From CBDUXP01 sp965371225 [NCBI: uncultured bacterium] (GTDB taxonomy: Bacteria > Abyssobacteria > SURF-5 > CBDUXP01), in contig CBDUXP010000017.1 of the NCBI GenBank assembly GCA_965371225.1, positions 1 to 64,000 of the forward strand: a DNA stretch of 64,000 nucleotides, given 5' to 3'. The notes beneath the pieces are model-generated. The model did not search any database. It saw only the letters and a list, made by a program, of their open reading frames with translations, and had not been told where the DNA came from. Positions within the stretch are counted from its first letter, which is position 1, and each line of letters opens with the position of its first letter. Made by a program: the position numbers and the translations under genes. Of the stretch, positions 25,529 to 35,144 are shown piece after piece.

Positions 25529-26410
25529 TCAGCGAATATCCACCAGCGTGGCCTGTGGCCGGCAATTGAAGCGCCACGGCGTCCAGCGGCCGGAACCGAG
25601 GCCGTGATTGATGTGAAACGTGGTACGTCCCTGGCGAAACGGGCCCCGCGCAAACTTCCGAGGCAGGCTGCTGCGCGTGAGCACGGCGCCCAGGAATGGC
25701 AGCCGCACCTGCCCGCCGTGTGTATGCCCGCCGAAACACAGATCGGGCGCGGCCGCGAGCACGTCATCGTAGTCATGCAGCGCATGACTCAGCATGAGCG
25801 TGAACATGCCGTCCTGCCGCTGGCGCATGGCGCGCTCCACGTCGTGCCAGCCGGAATAGGCGTCATTGATGCCGCAGAGGTACACCGGTTCGGGAAACGG
25901 CGACCGCGCGCCGGGTTCCAGCACGAGTCCGTCATTGCGGAAGATGTGGACGCCCGCGGCCCACAGTTCCTGAATGAGCCGCTTACCATCCGTGCGCGCC
26001 GTGTGGTGGCGCCCGCCGAGCAGCACGTCCCGCGCGATGGCCGCGAAACCGGGATAGAGGAGATCGTGCGCGCCAAGCACGCAGTAGATCCCGTACTTCG
26101 GGCGCAGGGCCCGCAGCGCACGGATGAGGCGGGCGATTCCGCCGGTGGTCTCGATCAAATCGCCGCAGAGCAAGACGAAATCCACGGGATGGGCCGCGAG
26201 GCTGGCCAGGAAGCGCTCCTTCCATCCGTGCGTGCCGGTGAAGTGCGCGTCGGAAATTTGCAGGACGCGAAACGGCCGCGGCGGCCGGCGTACGGGCCGC
26301 AGCTCCACGTGCTGCAGTTCGAACCAGCGCGGTTCGACGTAATAGGCGTAGGTGCCCAGGACGGCCGCACCCGTGGCTCCACAGGTCCCCACTACCGCTG
26401 CTACACTCAT
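25529..26410 (-). CDS. Calcineurin-type metallophosphoesterase, YaeI-like, with altered GNHD motif
   Basis: 293 residues, N-terminal membrane segment (about 2-24). Motifs in order: ISDAHFTG, LLCGDLIE, LGAHDLLY, SHALHD, GGHTHGGQ, matching YaeI/YkuE-type phosphoesterases that act at the membrane. The usual GNHD is GAHD: the conserved asparagine, which ligates metal and contacts phosphate, is alanine (codon GCG). Activity may be altered or lost. ATG 26410 has AGGGG just upstream. Divergent from the M50 protease gene. Confidence 0.85.
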   Translation of the reverse strand: MSVAAVVGTCGATGAAVLGTYAYYVEPRWFELQHVELRPVRRPPRPFRVLQISDAHFTGTHGWKERFLASLAAHPVDFVLLCGDLIETTGGIARLIRALRALRPKYGIYCVLGAHDLLYPGFAAIARDVLLGGRHHTARTDGKRLIQELWAAGVHIFRNDGLVLEPGARSPFPEPVYLCGINDAYSGWHDVERAMRQRQDGMFTLMLSHALHDYDDVLAAAPDLCFGGHTHGGQVRLPFLGAVLTRSSLPRKFARGPFRQGRTTFHINHGLGSGRWTPWRFNCRPQATLVDIR

Positions 26411-26493
26411 CCCCTAGCGTGACCCTCCTCTGCCGCGGCATGATGGTGATGCTTCCGGGGAGTGTAGCGTAGAATCGCGCTCCCTTTCCGCCC

Positions 26494-27597
26494 ATGACCC
26501 AGTCCCCCCTCTCCCCCGGCCCGTCCCTTCCGGAAGCTGCACCCGCCCCCCCGTCTCCATCGCGGAGCTGGCGACGCGAGCCGCGCATCAACGCGGTGCT
26601 GTTCGTACTCACGTGCCTCTCCACTTGGGCCGTGCAGGGCCCTGCGTACGCCGCGGCGCTCATGACCATCTTGCTCTGCCACGAAATGGGCCACTACACG
26701 CTCGCGCGCATACATCGCGTGCGCACCTCCCTGCCGTTCTTCATCCCCATGCCGCTGAGCATTCTCGGCACGTTCGGCGCGATCATCGTGGCGCGCTCCC
26801 CGTTTCCCACGCGCCGGGAGATATTCGACGTGGGCGTTGCCGGCCCCATCGCGGGGTTCGTGGTCGCATTGCCCGCCTGGATCGTCGGGATGGCCCTGTC
26901 CACGACGGAACCCCGGGCGGCGTTCGAGGCACGCGCGGCGACGGGCCTTTCGATCGAGTTTGGGGATTCGCTCATCACGTGGATTACGGCGCAGTGGTTC
27001 TTCCCCGGGTTGGGCACCGACGCCATTATCATTGCGCACCCGCTGGCGATCGCGGGATGGGTCGGCCTCATTCTCACCGCGATCAACCTTCTGCCCGCGG
27101 GCAACTTGGACGGCGGGCACATCAGTTACGCGTTCTTCTGGCGGCATCACCGGCGCCTGTCCGTTCTCACCGCCATCGGCATGGTCCTGCTAGGCAGCCG
27201 CGCGATCGTCATCGGGGCCGGGGCTGGAAGCGCGCTCCCCATCTCCATCGACTTCGATGATCCGCACATCGTGTGGCTGTTCTGGGCGCTGCTGGTCAGC
27301 GTGTTTGCGTTGAACCACCCCCCGCCGCTGGACCCGTACGTGCCCATGACGCGGGGTCGGCGCTGGGTCGCCCTGGCCAGTTTGTGTATATTCATCCTCA
27401 CGTTTGTGCCCGCGCCGCTGCGCATCGCCGGCGAGCCGGGACCAGAGGGAGCCCCGCATGAGTCTGAATTTGAGCACGATCCTGCACCAGAGCGCCGCGA
27501 CGCACCCCGACCAGACAGCAATCCGGGCGGGGGACGTTCACTTGACGTACACGCAGGTCCAGCAATCCGCGTATCGCTTCGCTACCGTCCTTCGTGA
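26494..27597 (+). CDS. M50-family (site-2-protease-type) membrane metalloprotease
   Basis: 367 residues with about seven hydrophobic segments. HEMGHY gives the HExxH zinc site and NLLPAGNLDGGH provides the second, LDG-type motif with the third ligand, so the protease looks active. Such enzymes cut membrane-bound regulators or signal remnants. No PDZ domain is seen. The last ~47 residues (from about GAPHESEF) are read out of frame across the start of the acyl-CoA synthetase gene, a 140-base overlap. Confidence 0.87.
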   Translation: MTQSPLSPGPSLPEAAPAPPSPSRSWRREPRINAVLFVLTCLSTWAVQGPAYAAALMTILLCHEMGHYTLARIHRVRTSLPFFIPMPLSILGTFGAIIVARSPFPTRREIFDVGVAGPIAGFVVALPAWIVGMALSTTEPRAAFEARAATGLSIEFGDSLITWITAQWFFPGLGTDAIIIAHPLAIAGWVGLILTAINLLPAGNLDGGHISYAFFWRHHRRLSVLTAIGMVLLGSRAIVIGAGAGSALPISIDFDDPHIVWLFWALLVSVFALNHPPPLDPYVPMTRGRRWVALASLCIFILTFVPAPLRIAGEPGPEGAPHESEFEHDPAPERRDAPRPDSNPGGGRSLDVHAGPAIRVSLRYRPS

Positions 27598-28996
27598 GGC
27601 CGGTATCGGGCCCGACCGGAAAGTCGCCGTCCTCCTGCCCAACGCGCCGCAGTTCTGCGCGGCGTATTTCGGCATCCTGACGGCCGGGGCGACCGTAGTC
27701 CCCTTAAGCGTTCTGCTCACCGCCGACGAAGTGCAGTATCACCTGGATGATTCCGGGTCGGTGGCGCTGGTGTGTTGGCATGGATTCCTTGAGGCCGGGC
27801 TGGAGGGTTTCCGGCGGTCCGACTCGTGTGAGCAGTTGTTCGTGGCCGGCGCGAATGGCGCGGCGCCGCCGGAGGGCGCGGTAGCATTCGAGGATGCGCT
27901 CGCGAACCTCGGTACAGTGACCGAGGACGTCGAGCAGACCATGCCGGACGACACGGCGGTGATTCTTTACACCTCGGGGACCACGGGCAAGCCGAAGGGC
28001 GCCGAGCTGTCCCACTTCAACCTCTTCTTTAACTGCTACAACGGGGCGCGCGACCTGATGCAGATCGGGCCCGACGACCGCTCGCTGGTGGCGCTCCCCC
28101 TGTTCCACAGCTTCGGCCAGTCCTGCCTCCAGAACACGGCGTTTTCGGTGGGCGCTGGGATCTCGCTCGTACCCCGCTTCGATCCGTATGTGGTGCTCGA
28201 GACCATTCAGCGCGATGCGATCACCGTCTTTGCCGGCGTGCCCACCATGTACACGTACATGCTGAACGCGCCGGATACGGACAAGTACGACGTCAGCTCG
28301 CTGCGCGTGTGCCTCTCCGGTGGCGCGGCGATTCCCGTCCAGGTGCTGAAGGGATTCGAGGAGAAGTTCGATGTGACCATCCTCGAGGGATTCGGCCTGA
28401 GCGAGACCTCCCCCATCGCCATCTTCAACAAGTCCAAGGAGCAACGGAAGTACGGCAGCATCGGCCTCCCGATCTGGGGAGTTGAATCGAAGATCGTGGA
28501 CGATAATGATGCGGAACTTCCGCGCGGAGAGCCGGGCGAGATCGTTATTCGCGGGCACAACATCATGAAGGGCTACTACAACAAGCCCGAGGCCACCGCC
28601 GAAGCCATGAAGAACGGCTGGTTCCACAGCGGCGACATCGGCTACCAGGACGACGAGGGCTTCTTCTTCATCACCGACCGGAAAAAGGACATGATCATCC
28701 GCGGCGGGTACAACGTCTACCCGCGCGAGCTGGAGGAGGTGCTCTTCGCGCACCCCGCCGTTGCCGAGGCCGCGGTCATCGGCGTGCCCGACGAGTCGCT
28801 CGGCGAAGAGGTCAAGGCCTGCGTCGTGCTCAAACCCGATCAGCAGGTCAGCGCGCAGGACATCATCGACTACTGCAAGGAGCACCTGGCCAAATACAAG
28901 TATCCGCGCCACGTGCAGTTCCTCGACGACCTGCCCAAAGGCAGCACCGGCAAGATCCTCAAACGCGAACTCCGCGACCAGTACGGTACGAAATAA
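27458..28996 (+). CDS. fadD: Long-chain fatty-acid/acyl-CoA synthetase (AMP-forming)
   Basis: 512 residues from ATG 27458 with GAGGGAG six bases upstream. ANL-superfamily motifs: phosphate loop YTSGTTGKPKGAE, adenine motif GFGLSETSP, hinge ITDRKKDMIIRGGYNVYP and the catalytic lysine in PKGSTGKILKREL. It activates carboxylic acids to acyl-AMP then acyl-CoA. Substrate is unknown, but the window also has two acyl-CoA dehydrogenase genes. The symbol names the family, not a proven orthologue. Confidence 0.88.
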   Translation: MSLNLSTILHQSAATHPDQTAIRAGDVHLTYTQVQQSAYRFATVLREAGIGPDRKVAVLLPNAPQFCAAYFGILTAGATVVPLSVLLTADEVQYHLDDSGSVALVCWHGFLEAGLEGFRRSDSCEQLFVAGANGAAPPEGAVAFEDALANLGTVTEDVEQTMPDDTAVILYTSGTTGKPKGAELSHFNLFFNCYNGARDLMQIGPDDRSLVALPLFHSFGQSCLQNTAFSVGAGISLVPRFDPYVVLETIQRDAITVFAGVPTMYTYMLNAPDTDKYDVSSLRVCLSGGAAIPVQVLKGFEEKFDVTILEGFGLSETSPIAIFNKSKEQRKYGSIGLPIWGVESKIVDDNDAELPRGEPGEIVIRGHNIMKGYYNKPEATAEAMKNGWFHSGDIGYQDDEGFFFITDRKKDMIIRGGYNVYPRELEEVLFAHPAVAEAAVIGVPDESLGEEVKACVVLKPDQQVSAQDIIDYCKEHLAKYKYPRHVQFLDDLPKGSTGKILKRELRDQYGTK

Positions 28997-29058
28997 GAGG
29001 CCTGACATCACGTCACATCTTCCGCGGGAATTGTTCGGCTAGGATTGGGAGCGCCACG

Positions 29059-30417
29059 ATGGGTCACCCTCTTCGCTCAATGAATGCTGTGAGGGATCAG
29101 TTGGGGGGGCACTACACAAGGATCAAAGAAGACCTTGATCCCAGAAGTAGGGAGCGCGCCAAGGATGCAGCCCTCAAGAGCACACTGCGGACAGAATGCG
29201 GAGCAGCCTGCGCTATAGAAGATGCGTGTCACCCGAGTGGCCGCGTAACTGCGCCCCTTGAGCTGGCGCATCTCGTGCCGGTGCACAGCGGTGGAAGAAC
29301 GGAGCAGTGTAATGTGCTGCTGCTGTGTAAAGACTGCCATAGGAACTGGTTCGAAAAGGGCTGCGTATCCGTGGAGAACATGCGCAGGATCGCTCAACAC
29401 CAGAAACAGGGACGCCGATCCCCGCGCCCAGCAGGCAAGAAACAACGATCGACATTGTCCCCTACAATTACCCAACCCCCCCAGGAAGTTGCCGAAGACA
29501 TCGATGGGATAAAAGAGTTAGCCCGAATCGGGCACAATCGGAAAGCGACGAGTCGAATAGATGCCCTACTAAATCGCAAAAGATGGTCAGAGACCACGAA
29601 ATCATATTTGCTTATCCAGAAGGCAGGCTATAGCCGATGTCGCTCAGCGTACGACGGCTTGGTCACCGCACGTAATATACTCATAGGCCTCCCTACGGAG
29701 ACGATTCGAAATGAAGATCTCGCTCATTACTACTACGAACACGGCTACGTGCTTCGGCTGCTTGGGGAGCATCAACTTGCAGCAAAGTCCATGAAGCGAA
29801 GTGCGACCCTCAGCGAATGCAATCCGCTTGCGAAGGTTCCGGCTCAAGTCAATCAACTCCTGTCCTTGCTTGCCAATACGGAAAACCCTACTGCTTCCGA
29901 CATAGCCAAGTGGCAATCGCTTCTCGCACAATCACGTGAGATCGCCGAGCGATACCCCGGGCCACATGGAGGCGGCTGGATATTCAATTGCGCGTTTCAT
30001 CAGGTGCAGATTCATTTGAAGCTAGGTAACGGCGAAGATGCATCGCAAGCCTTGAAGCATGCAGAGAAGCTTTACTGGAGCTCTGATGTAACTACTGGGT
30101 GGTTTGCCTCGAGCGGCCCACTTTTGGCCTCATTGAAAGGTTTATTGAGGGTCTTGCATCCACGAGCAACTCCTGAGGCGAAAGACGTGGAGCGTGGCGT
30201 CGGTTTGCTGGCTAGAGCCTTTGTCGCAAGGAATTTAAACGGCGTTCGGCCGGAGCTGATTCGTGACATAGGCTACGGTCTTGCCATAGGCTTGAGGAAG
30301 ACCGGAAATCACAAGGATGTCGAAACTGCCCGCGTCCTACAGGACACAATGGACTGCCTGCAAGATGGTACATCGGTAGTTTGGCCGTGGCGCGCTGTAG
30401 ACGACTGCGGAGGCTGA
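29059..30417 (+). CDS. HNH-nuclease-domain protein with long helical repeat-like C-terminus
   Basis: 452 residues. An N-terminal HNH fold is seen: Cys47-x3-Cys51, LELAHLVP with His71, Asn85 in EQCNVLLL, Cys90-x2-Cys93 and His94 (CKDCHRNW). Residues 150-452 are mostly helical with TPR-like spacing (YYYEHGYVLRLLGEHQLAAK, ALKHAEKLYW). GC content and codon use are clearly lower than in neighbours, and there is no operon partner. ATG 29059 has GGGAG seven bases upstream. A nuclease plus a sensor-like repeat domain in an apparently acquired singleton fits a mobile or defence role, but nothing proves it. Confidence 0.7.
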   Translation: MGHPLRSMNAVRDQLGGHYTRIKEDLDPRSRERAKDAALKSTLRTECGAACAIEDACHPSGRVTAPLELAHLVPVHSGGRTEQCNVLLLCKDCHRNWFEKGCVSVENMRRIAQHQKQGRRSPRPAGKKQRSTLSPTITQPPQEVAEDIDGIKELARIGHNRKATSRIDALLNRKRWSETTKSYLLIQKAGYSRCRSAYDGLVTARNILIGLPTETIRNEDLAHYYYEHGYVLRLLGEHQLAAKSMKRSATLSECNPLAKVPAQVNQLLSLLANTENPTASDIAKWQSLLAQSREIAERYPGPHGGGWIFNCAFHQVQIHLKLGNGEDASQALKHAEKLYWSSDVTTGWFASSGPLLASLKGLLRVLHPRATPEAKDVERGVGLLARAFVARNLNGVRPELIRDIGYGLAIGLRKTGNHKDVETARVLQDTMDCLQDGTSVVWPWRAVDDCGG

Positions 30418-30530
30418 CCTCCCGCTTCAATTTGCGGAAGCTCGGGAATAGGCAGATGTCCGCGGACGCGCCGGTCCGCCCCTACATCGTCAGCTAATCC
30501 TTGTGGGCCGCTATGAATTGCGCCTAGGCC

Positions 30531-32549
30531 CTAGTTTCCATACCAGCGAGCCGATCCCTGTTGATAGTTCACCAGCAGCCGGCGGAGCGTTCGGTTCTGC
30601 GGATCGCGGTCGAGGGCGGCGCGCAGGATGGCTTCGCCTTTCGCGACGTCGCCACGCGCGGCGTGGACCATGGCAAGTTTGGCATAGGCGTCTACGTTGT
30701 CGACCGACAACGTAATGGCTTGGTCGAGCGCGTACTCGGCGTTCGCCCAATCCCGATGCCACGCGTACCAGGCGCCGATGGTGCTGCGGCGGCGACTGAA
30801 CGCCTGCCGCGCCTGGTAGTCCGTCGGGTAGTCGTGGCGCCGGAGCAGTTTGTGCGCGATCGCATCCCAGAACTCCCGATCCCGCGCGGCAATGGCCGGG
30901 TCCACACCGCTGACGGGGCGCGGGAAGACGCGCAACAGCATCCCGTGCGGCTGCGCGTTGGCGTACACCCACGGCACGGGAATCCCTTCGTCGTAGAAGA
31001 ACGCGCGCTCCGGGTTCTTCTGTAACAGCTTCCCGAAGAGGTAGCCGTTCACCTGGGCCAGCGGTTCGTGGCCGTACACGGCCGTCGCCCCGGGCGCCAC
31101 TTCGTTGTACGCGGCCAGGTAGTCCGCGTCCGTCGGCCACGTCAGCCCGGGGCGCTGGTTCTCCACTTCCGCCGCGTACGCCGGGCTGGCGAGCCGGTTG
31201 AATGAGACGGCCACGAGGTCCGGATGGTCGCCGGTCACTTTGGCGTAAAGCATGCCGAAGTGCACCGCGCCCGTGCCCGCCACCACCACTGCGTTCTCGG
31301 ACAGGTCCGTGACGATGTGTTGTACGAAATGTTCGCCCAGCACGTTCGCCCGGCGGGACACGCGCGGCGCTACGACGACGGCCTGAATGCACGCCAGCGC
31401 GAGCACCGCGCCGGCCACGTTGCCGCCCTGCCGGGACCGCATGGGCGAGCCACTCTCCACCCACCACGCGATGGCCGGTACCGCGAGCAACACCGCGGCC
31501 AGCCCGGGCAGCATGAAGTACACGGAGAGCACGGCCCGGTTGCTGTTGTCCAGCTCCGTGTTCGCCAGGTACGTGAAGAACACCCCCGCGCCGGCGAACA
31601 CGAGGCTGTGCCCCGCGACCCAGGCCCGGCCGGCCGGCGTCTCGCGCCGCCAAGTCGCGAGGAGTGCCGCCACCCCGGCTAGCACCAGACCCAAATATTC
31701 GATCGTCAGCCACGTGCCGAAGAACCGCAGTTGCGCGACCACCGTGCCCCACTCCCGTCGCAGACCGAGGCTCCGGTACTGCTGGCGCGACAGATGCGCC
31801 CAGAATCCTTCCCACGTCTCCGTATTGCTCCAGTCGACGACCGGATCCCGCGCGGACAGGAGCGGGAGCAGCGCGTACGCGGCAATCCCTACCAGTGCCG
31901 CGTCGCCGAGTGTCAAGAGCAGGCGCGGGCGGAGCGCACGCCGCCAGTCCCACACGAGGGCAAACGCCAGGTACCCGGGCACGGCGAGCAGGAGCGTCTG
32001 GTGGTTTGCGAGTCCGAGTCCCAACGCGAGCCCTACCAGCCCCGCCATGAGCATCGGCGCGGCACCCCGCCCCCAGCTCAACATCGCGACCCACGCAATG
32101 ACGGCCAGCAGGACGTGCAGCGCGTAGACCTCCGTCGCAATCGCCGCGCGCCACGCTTCGGTACTGAAGGCAAACAGCAGTGCGCCTCCCCCGGCCAGCG
32201 CCGACCGTGCGCGCGTGGGTTCCCGCGCGTTATCCAGGTCGATCGCTTTCCACAGGAGCCACGCCACACCGCCGGCGGCGCACGCCATATACACCGCACT
32301 GCTCAGGGCAATCTTCCATGCCGCATCCGCGCCCGGCAGGAGGGTCCACAGGTGCGACAACACGGTCCACACCGGATACCCCGGTGGATGGGGCACCCCC
32401 AGCTCGACAGCCGCCGCGACTAATTCGCCGCTGTCGCCGAATCCGATGCCGGTGCGCAGCGTGATCGCGTACGCCGCGAACGCCACCCCGGCCACGCCCG
32501 GTGCCAACCACGCGGGCGGGGCCGCGCGGCCTATGGGCCGGTCTCCCAC
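30531..32549 (-). CDS. DUF2723 GT-C-like membrane protein with C-terminal TPR
   Basis: 672 residues from GTG 32549. The long frame upstream of it only overlaps the GT2 gene. The DUF2723 start is classic: FGDSGELVAAAVELGVPHPPGYPV, with acidic DSGE and HPPGYP in the first loop. About ten membrane segments follow, then a periplasmic part with two TPR-like units (DAYAKLAMVHAARGDVAKGE). Likely a polyprenyl-phosphate-sugar-dependent transferase. It is the last gene of the glycan run and overlaps the preceding GT2 gene by 19 bases. Confidence 0.83.
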   Translation of the reverse strand: MGDRPIGRAAPPAWLAPGVAGVAFAAYAITLRTGIGFGDSGELVAAAVELGVPHPPGYPVWTVLSHLWTLLPGADAAWKIALSSAVYMACAAGGVAWLLWKAIDLDNAREPTRARSALAGGGALLFAFSTEAWRAAIATEVYALHVLLAVIAWVAMLSWGRGAAPMLMAGLVGLALGLGLANHQTLLLAVPGYLAFALVWDWRRALRPRLLLTLGDAALVGIAAYALLPLLSARDPVVDWSNTETWEGFWAHLSRQQYRSLGLRREWGTVVAQLRFFGTWLTIEYLGLVLAGVAALLATWRRETPAGRAWVAGHSLVFAGAGVFFTYLANTELDNSNRAVLSVYFMLPGLAAVLLAVPAIAWWVESGSPMRSRQGGNVAGAVLALACIQAVVVAPRVSRRANVLGEHFVQHIVTDLSENAVVVAGTGAVHFGMLYAKVTGDHPDLVAVSFNRLASPAYAAEVENQRPGLTWPTDADYLAAYNEVAPGATAVYGHEPLAQVNGYLFGKLLQKNPERAFFYDEGIPVPWVYANAQPHGMLLRVFPRPVSGVDPAIAARDREFWDAIAHKLLRRHDYPTDYQARQAFSRRRSTIGAWYAWHRDWANAEYALDQAITLSVDNVDAYAKLAMVHAARGDVAKGEAILRAALDRDPQNRTLRRLLVNYQQGSARWYGN

Positions 32550-33601
32550 GTGGCGGCGGGCTGCACCTTGCCCCGCATGACATCCGTCCAGGCGAGCAGG
32601 ATGCCGAGCTGCTGCAGGAGCGGAAAGTACGCCCGCGTCCACAGGATGAGGCCGACGCCCGCCCCGGTGCACAGCAGCCAGAGCGGCCACGACAGAACGA
32701 GCACGTACCCCCAGCAGTACAGCAACATGAACGGAACGAAGATCGCAAAGAGCCGCCGGGTGGGAAAGATGAGGCGTCCGTACCAGCCGCCGTTCTTGAA
32801 CAGCATGGGTCCCGTGTACTGAAAGACGGGGGGGATCGAAATGGCGGCCCGCCGTCGAATCTGCGTGAGTTCCCCCCGCCACGTGCTCGCGCCGCGCTCG
32901 TGCACGATAGCGTCCCGCGCGATCACCGCCCGCAGGCCCATCTGCCGCAGCAGCAACGGCAGCACGAGGTCATCCACCGTTGACTGTTTCGGCAGGCCCG
33001 CGATGTCCGACAGGCGCCAGGCCATCAGCTTCCCATCGAGACTGATCGCGGTATCCACGAGGCCCTCCGCGGTGCGCAGTTCCCAGTCGAGCCGGTGATA
33101 GGCGAGCTTGCTCGGCAACCACCACGTCGGGTCCCCATCGATGGCCGCCCAGCCTCCGACGGCGGCGATCCCCGGGTCGGCGAGCGGTTGCACCAGGCGG
33201 CGCAGGGCATCGCGCTCAAGCGTGGTGTCCGCATCCGTCACGACGATGACATCAGTCTCGCATTGCGCGCAGGCGGTGTTGATCGCCGCGATCTTCCCCC
33301 GCGGCGAGTCCAGCACGATGGCGTGGCACATCTCGGCAATCTCCGCCGTGCGATCCGTGGACCCGTTGTTCACGACGAGGATGGTGCGCCTGTCCACCGG
33401 GTAGTCCTGCTTTTCCAAGTCGTCCATCTTCGCCGCGATATTGCGTTCCTCGTTGTACGCGGGGACCACCACGGTAATATCCGGGAGCGGGGAGTCGCCG
33501 GGCAGAGTCTTCCCTGCGGCCATGCGGCGGATGACCTGCGGATATCCGACGGTCAGCCAGACCATGTATGCGGCGCACAGGACGAAGATCGCCGTCCCCA
33601 T
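32531..33601 (-). CDS. Membrane GT2 glycosyltransferase (processive-synthase-like)
   Basis: 356 residues. One N-terminal membrane segment, a GT-A domain with VVPAYNEERNI, VVNNGSTDRT, VVTDADTTLE (DxD) and a QRRRA-like TQIRRRAAIS, then three or four C-terminal membrane segments. This resembles synthases of the cellulose/hyaluronan/PgaC group. ATG 33601 overlaps the previous stop as TGATG, so translation is coupled. Confidence 0.85.
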   Translation of the reverse strand: MGTAIFVLCAAYMVWLTVGYPQVIRRMAAGKTLPGDSPLPDITVVVPAYNEERNIAAKMDDLEKQDYPVDRRTILVVNNGSTDRTAEIAEMCHAIVLDSPRGKIAAINTACAQCETDVIVVTDADTTLERDALRRLVQPLADPGIAAVGGWAAIDGDPTWWLPSKLAYHRLDWELRTAEGLVDTAISLDGKLMAWRLSDIAGLPKQSTVDDLVLPLLLRQMGLRAVIARDAIVHERGASTWRGELTQIRRRAAISIPPVFQYTGPMLFKNGGWYGRLIFPTRRLFAIFVPFMLLYCWGYVLVLSWPLWLLCTGAGVGLILWTRAYFPLLQQLGILLAWTDVMRGKVQPAATWETGP

Positions 33602-34344
33602 CACGCGCGCCGTTCCTTCCGGTACAGGCCGAGCAAGTGCCGAATGCGGAGCTCCCAACAGCGCCAGACGGCCTCACGCACGATGGCGTACGTGATTTTC
33701 GACTCGCCCTGCGTCCGGTCCGTGAATACGATGGGTATTTCCTGGAGCCGGAACCCCGCTACCCACGCGCGGTAAGACAGTTCGATCTGGAACGCATACC
33801 CGTTGGAATGAACGGAGCCCAGTTCGAGGGTCTCCAGCACCTCACGCCGGAAACATTTGAAGCCGGCGGTCGCGTCGGATTGCGGGAGCCCCGTGATCCG
33901 GTGCGCGTACCAGGAGCCGAACCGGGACAGGATCAGGCGCGTCAGGTCCCAATTGATAACACTGATGCCCGTCAGGTAGCGCGACCCGATCACCACATCC
34001 GCGCCCTCCCGCGCCGCGGCCACCAGCGCGGGCACATACTGCGGATGGTGCGACCAATCTCCGTCCATCTCCACGACGAACGCGGCCGACGTTTCCGTTA
34101 GCGCGTACTGGAACCCCCGCACGTACGCGCTGCCGAGCCCCAGGCGCTCCGGCCGGCGGATGACGGCCACCCGGCCCGTCTCCTCGCCCAGGCGTTCCGC
34201 GTACTCCGGCGTCCCGTCGGTCGAACCGTCGTCCACCACGAGGATGCCGCAATCGATGCCGCAATCCAGGGTGGCCGGCAGGAGCGTTTCGAGATTCGGC
34301 CGCTCGTCGATCGTAGGCATCACGATCAGCGTTTCAACGTTCAT
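33601..34344 (-). CDS. DPM1-like polyprenyl-phosphate glycosyltransferase (GT2)
   Basis: 247 residues. VMPTIDERPNLETLL, VVDDGSTDGT, RLGLGSAYVRGF, MDGDWSHHPQYVP and DVVIGSRYLTG match dolichol-phosphate-mannose-synthase-type enzymes without membrane helices. They load mannose or glucose onto polyprenyl phosphate, the donor for GT-C enzymes such as those nearby. ATG 34344 overlaps the methyltransferase stop as ATGA. A close paralogue lies at 60593-61297. Confidence 0.9.
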   Translation of the reverse strand: MNVETLIVMPTIDERPNLETLLPATLDCGIDCGILVVDDGSTDGTPEYAERLGEETGRVAVIRRPERLGLGSAYVRGFQYALTETSAAFVVEMDGDWSHHPQYVPALVAAAREGADVVIGSRYLTGISVINWDLTRLILSRFGSWYAHRITGLPQSDATAGFKCFRREVLETLELGSVHSNGYAFQIELSYRAWVAGFRLQEIPIVFTDRTQGESKITYAIVREAVWRCWELRIRHLLGLYRKERRA

Positions 34345-35144
34345 GCGGTCTCGCGTATACAGACCGCGTAGAAATCGAGTGCCCCGGGGACCAGGCCCGG
34401 CACGAACTGGAAGTTCTCGGGGGTGATGTCCGCCGCGCGAGTCGTGTGGTCTTCCTGCAGCCGGGCGCGCATGCGGCGGGAGGCGAGATCGTACAGCCGG
34501 CGCTTGAGACGCGCGGGCAGGTAGCGGTTGACGCCGAGCGGGTCCCACCGCAAGACGCGCCGCACCCGCTCCTTGTTCGCCATCCAGTATCGCTGGAATA
34601 CGGTATCGCCGACCACGCTGTACAGGGTGACCCGGTCGAAGATGCTCTCGAGCACCGCCTGTAACTCAGGACCGCGATACTCGTGCAAGTGGTACGGATT
34701 CGGCGACAGGGATTCCTCGGCGTTCGGCGTACTGAGCAGCACGGCCCCGCCCGGCAGGACGGCCTCGCGCATCGCTTCCAGCAGCGGACGGGGATCCGCC
34801 ACGTGTTCGATCATTTGGAAGCACACCAGCACATCCATCCGCAGCGCCACGGGCGGGAGGGGCGGCACCTCGGCCACCACGAACGTCACCACGTCGTCAT
34901 CGCGTTCGGCCCGGTTCGCCTCGATGCAGCGCGCGTCGTAGTCGATGGCGATAACTTTGGTCGCGACTTCCGCGAGCAGCGCGGTGCCGGCGCCGCGGCC
35001 GCAGCCCACTTCCGCCACGGTCCGGCCCACCACTAGGTCCAGCGCATTGACATACGCGGCCATCTGGCGCGCGAGGATGGGCGCCTCCGCGGGATTCGAC
35101 GGGTCGGTGCGTTCGGCCGTCGCCGCCAGCTTGGCGTCGGTCAT
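34341..35144 (-). CDS. SAM-dependent class I methyltransferase
   Basis: 267 residues. Motif I VAEVGCGRGAGTALLAE, motif II region IAIDYDARCIEANRA and FQMIEHVADPRPLLEAM are typical of class I methyltransferases in glycan clusters, where they methylate sugars or lipid carriers. Substrate is unknown. It overlaps both neighbours by four bases (ATGA), inside the coupled run. Confidence 0.87.
   Translation of the reverse strand: MTDAKLAATAERTDPSNPAEAPILARQMAAYVNALDLVVGRTVAEVGCGRGAGTALLAEVATKVIAIDYDARCIEANRAERDDDVVTFVVAEVPPLPPVALRMDVLVCFQMIEHVADPRPLLEAMREAVLPGGAVLLSTPNAEESLSPNPYHLHEYRGPELQAVLESIFDRVTLYSVVGDTVFQRYWMANKERVRRVLRWDPLGVNRYLPARLKRRLYDLASRRMRARLQEDHTTRAADITPENFQFVPGLVPGALDFYAVCIRETA

Noticed and set aside
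32550-32882. Upstream extension of the DUF2723 frame
   Set aside because: It runs antiphase through the GT2 gene and shows no membrane or domain pattern.
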